Source of the DNA: CAWDYA01 sp963806495
GTDB taxonomy: Bacteria; Acidobacteriota; Polarisedimenticolia; JACPZX01; DASXTC01
Length of the DNA: 64,000 nucleotides
NCBI GenBank assembly: GCA_963806495.1
Contig: CAWDYA010000002.1
Span: 310,001-374,000 of the forward strand
Direction of reading: 5' to 3'
The notes beneath the pieces were generated by a model. That model ran no database searches and was not told the DNA's origin. It worked only from the letters and a program-made list of their open reading frames with translations. The stretch's first letter is position 1, and each line of letters begins with the position of its first letter. Shown here in pieces: positions 35,078 to 46,052 of this stretch. The translations under genes and the position numbers were made by a program.

Positions 35078-37416
35078 GCGTCGTGGGACGTCCGACCCCT
35101 CTCGTCGACGCGCGCGCCAAGGTAACCGGCCAGGGTGTCTACACGGACGACATCAAACTCCCCGGCATGCTCACGGGCAAGATCCTCCGAAGCCCGCTGC
35201 CTCATGCGCGAATCGTGTCGCTCGACACGTCCCGTGCGGAAGCGCTTGCCGGTGTCCGGGCGGTGGTGACCGGCCGCGAGACGACCGTCCGGTTCGGCGT
35301 ACTGCCGGTGAGCCGCGACGAGACGGCGATGGCCGTCGATCGCGTGCTGTATATCGGGGACTGCGTGGCCGGCGTGGCGGCCGACGACGAGGAGATCGCG
35401 ATCGAGGCGCTGCGTCTCATCGACGTGCGTTACGATCCGCTGCCGCCGATCCTGACGATCGACGAGGGTCTCAAGCCGACGGAGTTCCCGCTTCACGAGA
35501 AGACGTTGGACGGGACCAACGTCCAGAAGGCGGTCGATCAGGACTTCGGCGACGTGGATCGCGCTTTCGGCGCGTCGGCCTTCGTCGAGCGCCATCAGTT
35601 CCACTTTGCCGCGGTCACGCATGCGTTCACCGAGCCGCACTGCGTGGTCGCCCGGTACGACCACGACGATCGTCTGACAGTCTGGTCGGCCACCCAGGTC
35701 CCGCATTATCTGCACCGGGCGCTCTCCGAGGTGCTGGGGATGGAGATGCACCGTATCCGGGTCATCCGTCCGATGGTGGGCGGCGCGTTCGGCGGCAAGA
35801 GCGATCCGTTCCCGCACGAGATGATCGCGTCGCTGCTGTCGCGAAGGACGCGGCGTCCGGTCAAGATACTGTTCGATCGCGAGGAGGTATTCATCACCAA
35901 CCACGGCCGGCACCCGACGCGCACGTCGATGGCGATGGGGGTGTCGGGCGAGGGGCTGCTCACAGGCCTGGATCTCAAGGCGCTCATCGACGGGGGGGCC
36001 TGGGGGAGCTTCGGGGTCGTGACCACCTACTACAACGGCGTCCTCTGCATGGGCCCGTACCGTATCGACAACTTCCGATACTCCGGCAAGCGTATCTACA
36101 CCAACAAGCCGCCTTCCGGCGCGATGCGGGGCCACGGCGCGGTCAACTCGCGTTATGCGATGGAAGTGATCATGGACATGCTGGCCGACGATGTCGGAAT
36201 GGACCCGATCGATTTCCGGCTGAAGAACCTCCTGCCCCCGATGACGAAGACGATCAACGAGTTCAGGATCACCAGTAACGGCACCCGTCAGGCGCTGGAG
36301 ACGGTGAGAAAGGCGTCGGGATGGGACGAGAGCCATGGGAAGCTCCCCTACGGAGAGGGGATCGGCGTGGCGTGCGGCTTCTACATCAGCGGCTCGGCCC
36401 TGCCGATCCACTGGACCAAGACGCCGCAGTCGACCGTCCACCTCAAGATCGACAGCGATGGCGGGATCACGGTGCACTCGCTCGCGGCGGAGATAGGCCA
36501 GGGGAGCGACACGATGCTGGCGCAGTGCGTCGCCGAGCCTCTCGGCGTCCCGCTGAGCCGTATCCGGGTCTTCTCCTCGGACAGCGACACCGCGCCGATC
36601 GACCTCGGCTCGTACTCGAGCCGTGTCACCTTCATGGCCGGCAACGCCGCGCGCCGTGCCGCCGAGCAGATCCGCACCGAGCTGATTGCGGCCGCCGCGG
36701 CGCTCACCGGGTACCAGCCGGAGGGGTTCGTCCTGCGTGATGACGAGGCGGTCTACGCGCCGAACCCGTCGATCAAGGTCTCCTTCGTGGATGCGCTCGC
36801 CGAGGCGATCAAGGGGAAGGGCGCTCTGATCGCGCGCGGGTGCTATGCATCGGCGCCTCCCATGGGGGGCAAATTCAAGGGGGCTGCTGCCGGCCTGTCG
36901 CCGTCGTACACCTTCCAGGCATACATCGCGCGCGTGTCGGTCGATCCCGAGACGGGGTTCGTCACGGTTCGCAAGGTGTGGGCCGCGCACGATTGCGGTC
37001 GAGCGCTGAACCCGACCGCGGTGGTCGGGCAGATCCAGGGATGCGTGCACATGGGGCTGGGGCAGGCGCTCAGCGAGGACTTCCGGTACAACCGGGGCAA
37101 CATTCTCGACGCCAACCTGCTGGACTACCGGACGCTCACGGTGAACCAGATGCCCGAGGTGGAGGTGTTCGTGATCGAGACCGACGATCCGGAGGGGCCG
37201 TTCGGCGCCAAAGAGGCGGGTGAGGGGCCGATCCTCCCCGTGGCGCCCGCCGTCGCCAACGCCATCCACGACGCGGTCGGCGTGAGGCTCAAGGAGCTTC
37301 CGATGACGCCCGACAGGATCCTCGCGTCGATCGGCGGCGCCCCGCGTCCGACCCCGCCGGCGCCGCGTCGCGCCGGCACGCCGGCCCGCACGGCTCCCGC
37401 CGGGACCTCCCGATGA
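35074..37416 (+). CDS. molybdenum hydroxylase large subunit (4-hydroxybenzoyl-CoA reductase alpha-like)
   Basis: A 780-residue molybdopterin-binding catalytic subunit of the xanthine oxidase family. The opening RPTPLVDARAKVTGQGVYTDD is typical. The cofactor loop reads RPMVGGAFGGKSDPF (about 229-243). In the region where CO dehydrogenase carries its CSFR loop, this protein reads PPSGAMRGHG, arguing against CODH. EIGQGSD and the near-C-terminal GAKEAGEGP with the catalytic Glu are present. The partner FAD subunit has the extra Fe-S loop of 4-hydroxybenzoyl-CoA reductase. GTG start overlaps the Fe-S subunit stop. Confidence 0.9.
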   Translation: MSVVGRPTPLVDARAKVTGQGVYTDDIKLPGMLTGKILRSPLPHARIVSLDTSRAEALAGVRAVVTGRETTVRFGVLPVSRDETAMAVDRVLYIGDCVAGVAADDEEIAIEALRLIDVRYDPLPPILTIDEGLKPTEFPLHEKTLDGTNVQKAVDQDFGDVDRAFGASAFVERHQFHFAAVTHAFTEPHCVVARYDHDDRLTVWSATQVPHYLHRALSEVLGMEMHRIRVIRPMVGGAFGGKSDPFPHEMIASLLSRRTRRPVKILFDREEVFITNHGRHPTRTSMAMGVSGEGLLTGLDLKALIDGGAWGSFGVVTTYYNGVLCMGPYRIDNFRYSGKRIYTNKPPSGAMRGHGAVNSRYAMEVIMDMLADDVGMDPIDFRLKNLLPPMTKTINEFRITSNGTRQALETVRKASGWDESHGKLPYGEGIGVACGFYISGSALPIHWTKTPQSTVHLKIDSDGGITVHSLAAEIGQGSDTMLAQCVAEPLGVPLSRIRVFSSDSDTAPIDLGSYSSRVTFMAGNAARRAAEQIRTELIAAAAALTGYQPEGFVLRDDEAVYAPNPSIKVSFVDALAEAIKGKGALIARGCYASAPPMGGKFKGAAAGLSPSYTFQAYIARVSVDPETGFVTVRKVWAAHDCGRALNPTAVVGQIQGCVHMGLGQALSEDFRYNRGNILDANLLDYRTLTVNQMPEVEVFVIETDDPEGPFGAKEAGEGPILPVAPAVANAIHDAVGVRLKELPMTPDRILASIGGAPRPTPPAPRRAGTPARTAPAGTSR

Positions 37417-38384
37417 TCCTTCCCGCGTTCAGGCTCCACCGGCCATCCTCGATCGAGGAGGCTGTAGCCATCGCGGCATCCTGCGGCGGCGATTTCGACT
37501 ACGTCGGCGGCGGCACCGATCTGCTGCCCAACTACAAGAACCGGCTGAATCCGCGGCGCAACGTGATCGCTCTCTGGGGAATTGGGTCCCTGCGCGAGGC
37601 GGGCGGCGCCTCGCTGGGCGCCATGACGCGGCTGGCCGGGTTGGAGCGGGACACCGGGCTGCGCAAGCGCTACCCCGGCCTGCTCGAGGCGATCGAGCAG
37701 GTGGCGACGCCCCTCATACGCCAGCAGGCGACGCTGGGCGGCAACCTTCTGGTCGAGACGCGTTGCTACTACTTCAACCAGTCCCGGGACTGGCGTGCCT
37801 CGAAGGGATACTGCATGAAGGCGGACGGGGACGTTTGCCTCGTCGTGCCGCAGAAGGAGGTCTGCTATGCCGTCTACTCGGGAGACACGGCCGCGCCGCT
37901 GATGACCCTCGACGCCACGTTGCGTATCCACGGGATCGGCGGGGAGCGCGAGGTGAAGGCCCGTGATTTCTTCCAGCCTGACGGCATCAGGAAGAACGTG
38001 CTCGAGCGTGGCGACATCATCACCCGGGTCGACCTGCCTCCGGACGCCGAGCGGTACCGCAGCGGTTACATGAAGCTCCGGCTGAGGGACTCGTTCGATT
38101 TTCCCGACGCCGGGCTGGCGGCCGCCCTGCGGATGGACGGTGACGAGGTCGAGGATCTGCAGATCGCGGCGAGCGCCGTCTCGATGACCCCCGTGATGTT
38201 CTCCGAGGTGACCGACGGCGCCCGCGGACGGCGGCTCACCCCGGACCTGATCCGCTCGATCGCCGAGGCGGTCTCCGCCCGGACGCAGCCGGTGCGAAAC
38301 GTCATGTTCCCCCCGCAGTACCGCAAGCGCATGATCGAGGTGTTCGCTCGCAGACTCCTCACGCGCCTGGGCGGTCCGGACTGA
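37413..38384 (+). CDS. molybdenum hydroxylase FAD subunit with [4Fe-4S] insertion (HcrB-like)
   Basis: A 323-residue FAD subunit. FAD-binding signatures are YVGGGTDLLPNYKN (30-43) and ATLGGNLL (106-113). Just after comes a loop with Cys118, Cys134, Cys142 and Cys151. The 16-8-9 spacing is the same as that of the four cysteines holding the extra [4Fe-4S] cluster in Thauera aromatica HcrB. Ordinary xanthine oxidase and CoxM subunits lack this loop. It suggests a low-potential enzyme working in the reductive direction, such as dehydroxylation of 4-hydroxybenzoyl-CoA. It overlaps the large-subunit stop by 4 bp. Confidence 0.92.
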   Translation: MILPAFRLHRPSSIEEAVAIAASCGGDFDYVGGGTDLLPNYKNRLNPRRNVIALWGIGSLREAGGASLGAMTRLAGLERDTGLRKRYPGLLEAIEQVATPLIRQQATLGGNLLVETRCYYFNQSRDWRASKGYCMKADGDVCLVVPQKEVCYAVYSGDTAAPLMTLDATLRIHGIGGEREVKARDFFQPDGIRKNVLERGDIITRVDLPPDAERYRSGYMKLRLRDSFDFPDAGLAAALRMDGDEVEDLQIAASAVSMTPVMFSEVTDGARGRRLTPDLIRSIAEAVSARTQPVRNVMFPPQYRKRMIEVFARRLLTRLGGPD

Positions 38385-38483
38385 AGGCTCGGGGCTCCCC
38401 GCTCCTGGTCCGCGCCATCCGATGTGCTAGCCTCCTGCCTGTGCCCTGATCCAGCGAATCGACTCATCATGAGGAGGGAATCG

Positions 38484-40169
<1,686 letters not shown>

Positions 40170-40179
40170 AGGGGGCGCG

Positions 40180-41133
40180 ATGATCCGGATCGCCGCGGCG
40201 CTCGCCTGCCTCCTGCTCGGCGCGGTCGCCGCCCGTACGGAGGAGGTCCCCGCGGGGAGCCAGACACGCCCGGCGGCGGTGACGTCGCTCTGGCGTGACA
40301 CCCTCGCCGACACCACGCGCGTGCGGCTGGATCAGGTCCCCGATATCACGGAGCCCTCCGATCTCCTGCTCATCGGAGACGATCTCTACACGGTGAGCGA
40401 CGACTACACCCGGATATACAGGATCGGTTTCGACGGCCCCCACGGCTCGCCGAAGAGCAATGGGAGCTGGGTGATCTCCGGGATCCCTCCCGGCGCGGAC
40501 CTCGAAGCTCTCGCGGAGCTCCCCCGCGGTCAGGTACTGGTCGCGAGCGAGACGCACGGCACGATCTTCGTGGTGAATCCGTTTCCCGGGCACGCCTGCG
40601 CGGCCTGGAGCACCGGGATCGAAGGAACCTGTTTCATCGGCCGGGCCAACTGCGGCATCGAGGCGATGGCGGTTCTGCCGGGAAAGCGTTTGTTCGTGGC
40701 CAAGGAGCGGGAGCCGCGTGCCGCATACATCTTCGATCTCCCCGACGACCCCTGCTCGGCGGGCAAGCTGACCGGCCGCATCTACCTCAAGCTGCCCGAG
40801 GAGGTCGGGCCGGACATCTCTGCGGCAACGTACGATCCGGTGTCGAAGCATCTTTTTCTCGTGGCTCGAGCCCGTCAGGCGGTCCTGGAGTTCGAGGTGC
40901 CGGAGCCCACGCCGGGCGATACATCGCCCCGGCCTCTCGTCCTGCTCGGCGAGTTCAGCTTCGCGGCGAGCGAGAACGCGCTGGACTATCCCGGGCTGGA
41001 CTTCCACCAGGTGGAGGGGATCGCGATCGACGCGAAGCGGGTGTTGTATCTGATCGTGGACAACAACAGCAGGTTCTCCCGGGCGTTCGGGAACAATCGC
41101 GCGGCGATGCTGAGATTCTTCCCCGTCCCGTGA
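40180..41133 (+). CDS. secreted SdiA-regulated-like beta-propeller protein
   Basis: A 317-residue protein with a signal peptide (1-20). The body reads as repeated beta-blades: DLLLIGDDLYTVSDDYTRIY, ISGIPPGADLEALAELPRG, CGIEAMAVLPGKRLFVAKER and VEGIAIDAKRVLYLIVDNNS. The pattern of acidic residues after each blade (DLEA, GIEA, VEGIA) is that of SdiA-regulated or esterase-like phytase-fold proteins. The substrate is unknown. It lies 10 bp after the M28 peptidase, probably in the same transcript. Confidence 0.75.
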   Translation: MIRIAAALACLLLGAVAARTEEVPAGSQTRPAAVTSLWRDTLADTTRVRLDQVPDITEPSDLLLIGDDLYTVSDDYTRIYRIGFDGPHGSPKSNGSWVISGIPPGADLEALAELPRGQVLVASETHGTIFVVNPFPGHACAAWSTGIEGTCFIGRANCGIEAMAVLPGKRLFVAKEREPRAAYIFDLPDDPCSAGKLTGRIYLKLPEEVGPDISAATYDPVSKHLFLVARARQAVLEFEVPEPTPGDTSPRPLVLLGEFSFAASENALDYPGLDFHQVEGIAIDAKRVLYLIVDNNSRFSRAFGNNRAAMLRFFPVP

Positions 41134-41148
41134 CGGTGGCCTGCGGGC

Positions 41149-43344
41149 GTGTCCGGGTACTCGCCCGTGCCGCGCTCCTGGGATAAACTCGCCCACGGAG
41201 GCCATCGATTGCCGCCCCTGACCCTCGACACACCCCTGCAGTACGTGAAAGGCGTCGGTCCCCGCAAGGCGGAAGGGCTCGCCGAAAAGGGATACCAGCG
41301 GGTCGAGGACTTCCTCTTCCATCTGCCGTTCCGTTACGAGGATCGCAGCCGGTTCGCGACCATCGAGTCGCTGCGGCCTGGAAACAGGGTCACCATCCGG
41401 GGGCGGATCATCTCCGCCACGCTCAAGCGGACGCGCAAGCGTGGGTTCACCATCTTCGAGGCTGTGGTGGACGACGACACCGCCGGGATCGGGATCGTCT
41501 TCTTCAACCAGCCGTATCTGCGTGACATCCTCAAGAGCGGCCGGGACGTGATCCTGTACGGCGAGGTCGGCATCAGCCGGTACCGGGGCCGCGCCCTGCA
41601 GATGGAGAACCCCCAGTACGAGATTCTCTCGCACGACGGCTCGGAGGCGATCCATACCGGGAGGATCGTCCCGATCTACCAGCGCGTCGGCGACCTCTCG
41701 CCACGGATGGTGCGGGTCATCATGCACAATGTGCTGTCGGCCCTGCCGGAAGCGATCCCGGACCCGCTCCCGGAGACGCTCCGGGAGGCTCGTGGGATGA
41801 TGCCGCGCGGGGAAGCGCTGAGACAGGCGCACTTCCCACCCGAGGATGCGGACATCGATACCTACCAGGCCCGCACGTCAGGGGCGCACGCACGCCTGAT
41901 CTTCGAGGAGTTCTTCCTGCTGCAGCTCGCGCTCGGCATGCGCCGCGAAGGGGTGGAGGCGGAGCAGCGCGCAGAGCCGTACGCCACCACGCCCGAGATA
42001 CGCGAGAAGCTGCTCTCGGTGCTGCCGTTCCATCTGACCGGGGCGCAGAAGCGGGTCTTCCGGGAGATCGTCGACGACCTGACCTCGTCGCGCCCCATGA
42101 ACCGCCTGCTGCAGGGAGACGTCGGGTCGGGCAAGACGATCGTGGCCCTGCTGGCCATGCTCCTGGCGGTGGAGAACGGGCGGCAGGCGGCCCTGATGGC
42201 GCCGACGGAGATCCTGGCGGAACAGCACGCCCGGGGGATGGCAGCGCTGCTCTCGAAAGGGAGGTACCGGATTCCATCTCCTGACCGGAGCGATGACGGC
42301 CGCCGAGCGCCGTCCCGTCCTTCGAGGCGCCGAGGATGGTTACATCCAGATCCTCGTCGGAACCCACGCTCTGATCCAGGAGTCCGTGGTGTTCAGGAAG
42401 CTGGGCCTGGTCGTGATCGACGAACAGCACCGGTTCGGCGTCGTGCAGCGTGCCGCCCTCCGGGGAAAGGGCCCCGCCGGCTCCTCGCCCGACGTGCTCG
42501 TGATGACCGCGACGCCCATCCCGCGGTCGCTCGCGCTGACGGTGTACGGTGATCTCGGATCTCTCGGTCATCGACGAGCTGCCGCCGGGACGGCATCCGA
42601 TAAGGACGCATCTGCGTCCCGAGAGCGCGCGGGCCCGGATCTACGACTTCATCCGCGCCGAGGTGGACCGGGGGCGGCAGGCGTACGTCGTGCTCCCGCT
42701 CGTCGAGGAGTCGGAGAAGTCGGACTTGCGGGCGGCCGTGGAAATGGCCGAGGATCTCCGGCTCCCGGGCGCTGAAGGGTCTGAATGTCGGGCTCCTGCA
42801 CGGGAGGATGAAGCCGGCCGAGCGGGACGCGGCCATGGCGTCGTTCGCCGGGGGGGAGATCGACGTTCTGGTGTCGACCACGGTGATCGAAGTGGGGATC
42901 GATGTGCCCAACGCGAGCATCATGGTCGTCGAGCATGCGGAGCGTTTCGGCCTGAGCCAGCTCCACCAGCTTCGCGGGAGGGTGGGCCGGGGGCCACACG
43001 CTTCGCACTGCATCCTCGTGCACGGCGACGCCCTCTCCGAGGAGGCGCGCCGGCGGCTCGACGTGCTGGCCGACTCGTCGGACGGCTTCGTGATCGCCGA
43101 GAAGGATCTGGAGCTTCGCGGGCCGGGCGAGTTTCTCGGCACACGGCAGTCGGGGCTTCCCGAGATCCGCGTGGGCAACATCATCCGCGACTTTGCGCTG
43201 CTCGAGGCGGCGCGAGGCGAGGCGCAGCGGATCCTGGACGAGATCCGCTCGGGCCCGCAGGCCGCCGGCGTGCGCTACCGTGCCCTGCTCGGCCACATGA
43301 GCCGCCTGTGGGGCGATCGGATCGGCCTCATGGACGTCGGCTAG
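41149..43344 (+). CDS. recG: ATP-dependent DNA helicase RecG (three single-base frameshifts)
   Basis: Branch-migration helicase acting on stalled forks. The N-terminal wedge domain starts LQYVKGVGPRKAEGLAEKG. Walker A is LLQGDVGSGKT; the DEQH box is VVIDEQHRFG; motif III is VMTATPIPRSLALT. The C-terminal helicase part includes LLHGRM, STTVIEVGIDVPNAS and QLRGRVGRG. As read the frame breaks three times: an extra A at 42271 (restores YRFHLLTGA), an extra G at 42557-42558 (restores GDLDLSVIDELP) and an extra G in 42767-42769 (restores LPALKGLNVGLL). With all three removed the protein is ~730 residues and complete. GTG start. Confidence 0.88.
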
Positions 43345-43349
43345 CCGTC

Positions 43350-46052
43350 TCAGCGCGCCTTGACGACGGGGCGAGACCGGTACTTGTCGTACAGCCGCTT
43401 GTGCTTGTTCGACAGATCGACCTCCCGCCCGTCGATGAACTCCCTCAGCACGTTCGTGTGGAACTCGAGCAGGTCTCCGTCGGCCAGGACGAGGCTCGCG
43501 CTCTTTCCCGCCTCGATCGAGCCGAGCCTGTCGCCCACGCCGAGGATCTCGGCGGGATACAGCGTGATCGCCTTCAGCGCGACGTCCCGGGGAAGGCCGA
43601 ACGCGGCTGCCATCCCCGCCTGATAGGGGAGATCCCGGGTGCTGGAGGCGCCGAACCCGCCGCCCCCGTTCACGATGCAGAACCGCACCCCGGCCTGCTG
43701 CAGCTTGAGCGGCATGGTGTAGGCGGTGTCGTACGGCTCGTCGCGGCGGAATCGGTCGTTGAGGATCGGTCCGAGGACGACCGGGATGTCGTCCTTCCTG
43801 AGACGATCGGTCACACGCCAGGCGTCGCCGGAGCTGACGAGGATCATGCGGAGCCCCTGCTTCTCGGCCCAGGCGATCGCGTCCTTGATCTGCCGCACTT
43901 CCGACGCGCTCACCATGATGGGCACCTTCCCCTCGATCACGGGCACGAGTGCTTCGAGCGCGGGATCCGGATCGAGGCTCTCCGATCCGGCCTCCTTCGC
44001 CTTGCGGTAGGCTCGCGCCGCCTCGAACGTCTCGTCGAGGAGCTTGAGGTCCTCCTTGCGCTCCTTTTCCTGGTCCTCCTCGGAGCGACGCGGTCCGAAG
44101 AAGAACCCGCCGGTTCGGGGGTACGAGGGAAAGTTGATGCGCATCCCCACCGGGGCCGCGGCCGTGAGGTCCTCCCAGGTCCATCCGTCGAGGCGGATGA
44201 GAGCGCCGCTTCCCGCGATGAGGCCGCCGCGTGGCGAGGTGAGGACGTGGGTGATGCCGGCCGCCCGCGTTACGGGGAGGAGCTCGGAATCGGGGTTTAT
44301 CGAGGCCTCGACCCGCACGTTGGAGTTGATCTTGCCGGTCTCCGAAATGTCCACGCTGCCCGGTACCGAGCCGATCTCGGTGAGGCCGAGCACCGTGTCG
44401 GCGTCGATCATGCCCGGATAAAGGTGCTGGCCTGCGGCGTCGATCACGGTGAAGCCGGGCGGGACGGCGAGACCACGGCCGACCTGGCTGATGAGGCCCT
44501 TCTCCACGAGGACGGTGCCGTTCTCGATGTCGCCTCCTGAAACGGTGTGGATGGTGGCGCCCACGATCGCCAGGGGGTGCCCCGTGCCCGCAAGCCGATC
44601 CCGGTAGACGACCGGGACCGCCGGGGGGAGGGGCTTCGACGGCGCTCCGGTCCCGGCCGGTTTCTTCGCCTCCGCGCTCTCCTTCGACTCCTCGCCCTTG
44701 CCCTCCGTCGCGGGGGCATCTCCGTGCAGGACCTTGTCGATCAGGGCCGCGCGTCGATCCTCTATCGTGCTGCGCCGGGCGAGATCCTCCACGCGGTCGA
44801 ACTGCTTGACGCCGTCCACCCAGGTCTGCTCCGCCAGGGTGTAGACGCTGAGCGGATCGCCGCTCCAGATCACGAACGTGGCGTTCTTGCCCGGCTCGAG
44901 CGAGCCGACACGATCGTCGATGTGGAGCTGTCTGGCCGGATTGATCGTGACGTACTTGATCGCCTCGGTCGGCTCCAGGCCGCCGTACTTGATCGCCTTG
45001 GCCGCTTCCAGGTTGAGGCGGCGAGCCAGCTCATCGGAATCGCTGTTGTAGGAAACCAGCACGCCTCGGCGCGTCATCAGGGGCCCGTTGTAGGGAATCG
45101 CGTCGTACGCTTCCATCTTGTACGCCCACCAGTCGCTGAACGTCGAGGCGCCCGCTCCATGCCGCGCGATCTCGTCCGCCACCTTGTATCCTTCGAGCAC
45201 GTGCTGCAGCGTGGAGATGCGGAAGCCATAGTCCTCGGCCAGCCTCATCAGCATCAGGATCTCGTCCTGTCTGTAGCAGTGGCTGTGCACCATCCGCTCG
45301 CCGCGCAGGACCTCGGCGATCGCCTCGAGCTGCAGGTCGGTGCGCGGTGGAACGCGGTGTGCCTGCTCCCTGGGCTTGAGCCGGTTGTACGCGTCCCACT
45401 CCTTCATATAGTGACGCGCCGCCATGAACCGCTCCCGGATAGACTGCTCCACCCCCATACGGGTGGCGGGATAGCGCTCGCCCGACGGCAAGCGGAAGTT
45501 GGATCTCTTGGGGTTCTCACCGAGGGCGAACTTGATTCCCGGAGGGGCGCCGGGGAAAAGCAAATCCTTCGCCGTCACCCCCCATTTGAGCTTGATGATC
45601 GCGTTCTGGCCGCCGATCGAGTTGGCGGAGCCGTGCAGGACGTTGGCGGCCGTGAGCCCGCCGGCGAGCTCGCGATAGATCGCGATGTCGTCCGGATCGA
45701 GCACATCCTGGATGCGCACCTCGGCGGTGATGTTGTTGGACCCTTCGTTGACCCCGCCCGAGATCGCGGTGTGGCTGTGAGCGTCGATCAGCCCCGGGGT
45801 GACGTGCTTGCCCGTGGCGTCGATGACAAGGGCCCCGCGGGGTGCGCGGATGCCGGTGGCCACGGCAACGATCCGCCCATCACGTATCAGCATGTCGCCG
45901 TTCTCGATCACACCCGACTCAGAGACCGTCCAGATCGTCGCTCCCTTGACGAGCACCTCCTCGGCGCGGGGCGTGCCTGCGAGCAGGAGCGCGACGATCG
46001 GCAGGCCGAGCAGCAGACGCGTGGAAAATCGGGTTCTCGTCCCGTGACTCAC
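43350..46052 (-). CDS. tandem amidohydrolase-domain protein, second domain lacking metal motif
   Basis: A ~900-residue exported protein (signal peptide about 12-29) containing two imidazolonepropionase-like amidohydrolase repeats. Domain 1 has the metal site: GLIDAHSHTAISGG, later MVHSHCYRQDE and SYNSDSDE. Domain 2 begins after a Lys/Glu-rich linker (about 470-505). It keeps IENGTVLVEKG and SIEAGKSASLVLADGD, but where HxH should stand it reads YPGMIDADTVLG, so it is unlikely to bind metal in the usual way. The GTG start overlaps the upstream homologue's stop (GTGA). Confidence 0.82.
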   Translation of the reverse strand: MSHGTRTRFSTRLLLGLPIVALLLAGTPRAEEVLVKGATIWTVSESGVIENGDMLIRDGRIVAVATGIRAPRGALVIDATGKHVTPGLIDAHSHTAISGGVNEGSNNITAEVRIQDVLDPDDIAIYRELAGGLTAANVLHGSANSIGGQNAIIKLKWGVTAKDLLFPGAPPGIKFALGENPKRSNFRLPSGERYPATRMGVEQSIRERFMAARHYMKEWDAYNRLKPREQAHRVPPRTDLQLEAIAEVLRGERMVHSHCYRQDEILMLMRLAEDYGFRISTLQHVLEGYKVADEIARHGAGASTFSDWWAYKMEAYDAIPYNGPLMTRRGVLVSYNSDSDELARRLNLEAAKAIKYGGLEPTEAIKYVTINPARQLHIDDRVGSLEPGKNATFVIWSGDPLSVYTLAEQTWVDGVKQFDRVEDLARRSTIEDRRAALIDKVLHGDAPATEGKGEESKESAEAKKPAGTGAPSKPLPPAVPVVYRDRLAGTGHPLAIVGATIHTVSGGDIENGTVLVEKGLISQVGRGLAVPPGFTVIDAAGQHLYPGMIDADTVLGLTEIGSVPGSVDISETGKINSNVRVEASINPDSELLPVTRAAGITHVLTSPRGGLIAGSGALIRLDGWTWEDLTAAAPVGMRINFPSYPRTGGFFFGPRRSEEDQEKERKEDLKLLDETFEAARAYRKAKEAGSESLDPDPALEALVPVIEGKVPIMVSASEVRQIKDAIAWAEKQGLRMILVSSGDAWRVTDRLRKDDIPVVLGPILNDRFRRDEPYDTAYTMPLKLQQAGVRFCIVNGGGGFGASSTRDLPYQAGMAAAFGLPRDVALKAITLYPAEILGVGDRLGSIEAGKSASLVLADGDLLEFHTNVLREFIDGREVDLSNKHKRLYDKYRSRPVVKAR

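Noticed and set aside
34496..37416. Aerobic CO dehydrogenase (CoxSL)
   Set aside because: The large subunit lacks the CSFR active-site loop and the FAD subunit carries the HcrB-type cluster loop.
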